NCBI GenBank assembly: GCA_030549335.1 | Contig: CM060195.1 | Span: forward strand, 47,250,991 to 47,314,990 | DNA from: Pontederia crassipes | Lineage: Eukaryota > Streptophyta > Magnoliopsida > Commelinales > Pontederiaceae | DNA: 64,000 nt | Reading direction: 5' to 3' | Shown here: one piece after another, positions 62,459 through 64,000 of the stretch | Layout of the letters: every line of letters begins with the position of its first letter | Numbering within the stretch: position 1 is the stretch's first letter | Notes under the pieces: model-generated | Seen by the model: only the letters and a program-made list of their open reading frames with translations | Databases searched by the model: none | Told to the model about the DNA's origin: nothing | Translations under genes and position numbers: made by a program

Positions 62459-64000
62459 TGAACCTTTTAGCGTCCTGATGGTTACACAATGTGATTATTT
62501 CTACCCGATGAATCTCCAAAACTTTTGGATGGATTTTAAGCTCCCGAGAAGAGATCGAGAATCATTCACACAAAGTTCTAATGTGTTTTTTATGATCTAA
62601 CGAGTTAAGTAGTAAGTGATGTGTCAGATTTGTGGCATTAAAGAAAGTCATATATAGTGCTTCCAAGCGCATAATATTAATAACTAATTGACACATTTAA
62701 TTCTTGGAGAACTGGTGTTAGAAGGCATGATAAATTAGAATGTCATGTCATTTGCTACATCTTTTAATCTCTGGCACAGCTCTTGTTGACAAATGTTGTT
62801 GCTGAAGTCACAAACTCCATACATGTTGACAGTGGGAGGACAAGTGAAACAGTGGTAAGAATGAATTCATGATCTTATTATTGATGCTTTTGTAACCCTA
62901 AAAGAAGAGTTACATTTTTATCTTATGCTATTCCATATCCTCGATTCTAGATTCTTGAGCTTTGCTCTAAGCCTCTAACCAAGCATGCAATCCAACTTCT
63001 AGTGAAGCACTCGGAGAAAAAGAAAATGCACAATTTACATATGTAAACATTTATGTGAATAATTAATTATTTGTGCTTCAGCCATAGCCTAGTAGGTATT
63101 CTCTATATACAAATTGTAATACAAGATGGCGCTACTAGGGAATTACATGGCACATGATTATTTGATAATAGCCAATTGGCATGCATCAACATGGCTGTCA
63201 TCTGGAACTTAATGTTGAAAATGTCATAAAGATTATACACCAGAATATAAAAAAGTATATGTAGTTTAAAATGTTGAAGTGTCTTAATGTTGTAGGTTCA
63301 TGGAACTTAATGTTGTTGTTGTTGTTGTTGTTGTCTTAAGAAGCATTAAACCTCATTGATGTTTGTTGTAATTTGTAATTACTATATGATTGAGTATTCG
63401 TATTCTAGAATGATTGTATGAGATGTTTCTCAATGCCATTTAGCTTGTTAATGATGACTCAAAACTTACGTAATGAAAAGGCTGTAGCTAAGTTGTTGTC
63501 TTGTTTGCAGTTCTTTGCATAAACACAAGTTTTCATGTAGTGCCTCCATGTATAATGTGTGTATTATGCATACACTTGTACTGTTTGCATCTTTTTATAA
63601 TTACATTTCTCGTGGGCATTAAGTTCATAGTTTTGTATCTGAGCTAATTGTCGGTTGATTTCAGGTAAAGACCACCACATACCTACCATGAGCTCTTGTG
63701 TTTATGCATGATATCAGAGGTTCAATTCAGCTGAAACATTTCGTCAACATGGTCATGCCTTCTGAATCTCGTACTTTGCTCATTCACTAGTGGATTAGTT
63801 CAGGATATGATCGGCTGCACTGATATACAAATTGATGCTTGATGGGTTACTAGACAAGTAGGCGGCAGACCTTTACTCTGGAAAAGGAAAATAACTGTTT
63901 TGGATATTGTTCTTCTAATGTTTCGATCAACAAGGTTATTCTTGTCACGGAGAGTTCAAGTGAAGCTGTTGCCTCCCTGGTCTAAGCAACATTTTCTGTC
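62459..64000. other. 3' flank of the PPR gene
   Basis: Presumed 3' UTR followed by AT-rich intergenic DNA up to the window edge. No further exon with matching splice sites seen. A (GTT)n microsatellite lies at about 63312-63334. Confidence 0.5.

Noticed and set aside
63312-63334. (GTT)n tract as another RTE tail
   Set aside because: The conserved end motif does not precede it and no target duplication is visible. It is called a microsatellite.
1-64000. CRISPR array, rRNA or tRNA genes, conserved miRNA precursor
   Set aside because: I saw no regularly spaced short repeats with unique spacers, no rRNA core sequence, no complete tRNA cloverleaf and none of the well-known plant miRNA sequences I looked for. 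A covariance-model scan could overturn this.

Overview
This is eukaryotic nuclear DNA from a flowering plant. GC-rich first exons followed by AT-rich downstream exons, in a strongly AT-rich background full of retroelements, fit a monocot; I cannot name the species. I recognise four host genes with splice sites consistent with the reading frame: a NAC transcription factor of the SND2/NAC073-NAC075 subgroup (minus strand, cut by the left edge), the KEOPS subunit OSGEP/Kae1 (minus, three exons), a PPPDE/DeSI-type peptidase (minus, four exons) and a mitochondrial-type PPR protein resembling ABO5 (plus, two exons). They sit at the two ends (0.4-23.6 kb and 56.3-62.5 kb). They are separate single-copy-type genes, with no sign that they work in one pathway.

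Layout. 1-1823: NAC gene, with its pyrimidine-rich leader to about 2.5 kb. 2.5-6.1 kb: intergenic, with one short RTE-type LINE tail. 6.1-12.8 kb: OSGEP, whose 5.5-kb first intron holds a decayed L1-type LINE. 12.8-15.9 kb: intergenic, with a SINE-like copy. 15.9-19.75 kb: a 3'-truncated Ty3/gypsy chromovirus fossil. 20.8-23.6 kb: DeSI gene, with an RTE insertion in intron 1 and a 162-bp tandem duplication across the exon 4 splice acceptor. 24.3-26.9 kb: a DNA-transposon-like element with terminal inverted repeats of more than 600 bp.

28.5-34.9 kb: a GC-rich minisatellite-like tract split by a chromovirus fossil that has both LTRs. 36.8-40.6 kb: a long solo LTR flanked by a 5-bp target duplication and itself split by an internally deleted chromovirus relative. 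40.6-43.7 kb: a related long LTR in the opposite orientation, making a large imperfect palindrome. 46.55-47.83 kb: a small TIR element with a GC-rich interior. 49.9-53.96 kb: about four and a quarter tandem copies of an undescribed 0.87-1.0-kb unit with an internal 24-27-bp sub-repeat. 56.3-62.5 kb: PPR gene, whose 4.2-kb intron contains an L1 fragment, a non-LTR tail nested inside that L1, and a 5'-truncated RTE LINE.

The most unusual things are the 0.9-1.0-kb tandem array, the two TIR elements with unidentified interiors, the inverted LTR pair, and two exon-level oddities in the DeSI gene: the duplicated splice acceptor, and a frame-preserving 93-nt intron that would encode a hydrophobic segment if retained. 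I found no CRISPR, operon, rRNA or convincing tRNA gene. All coordinates and counts were made by eye.
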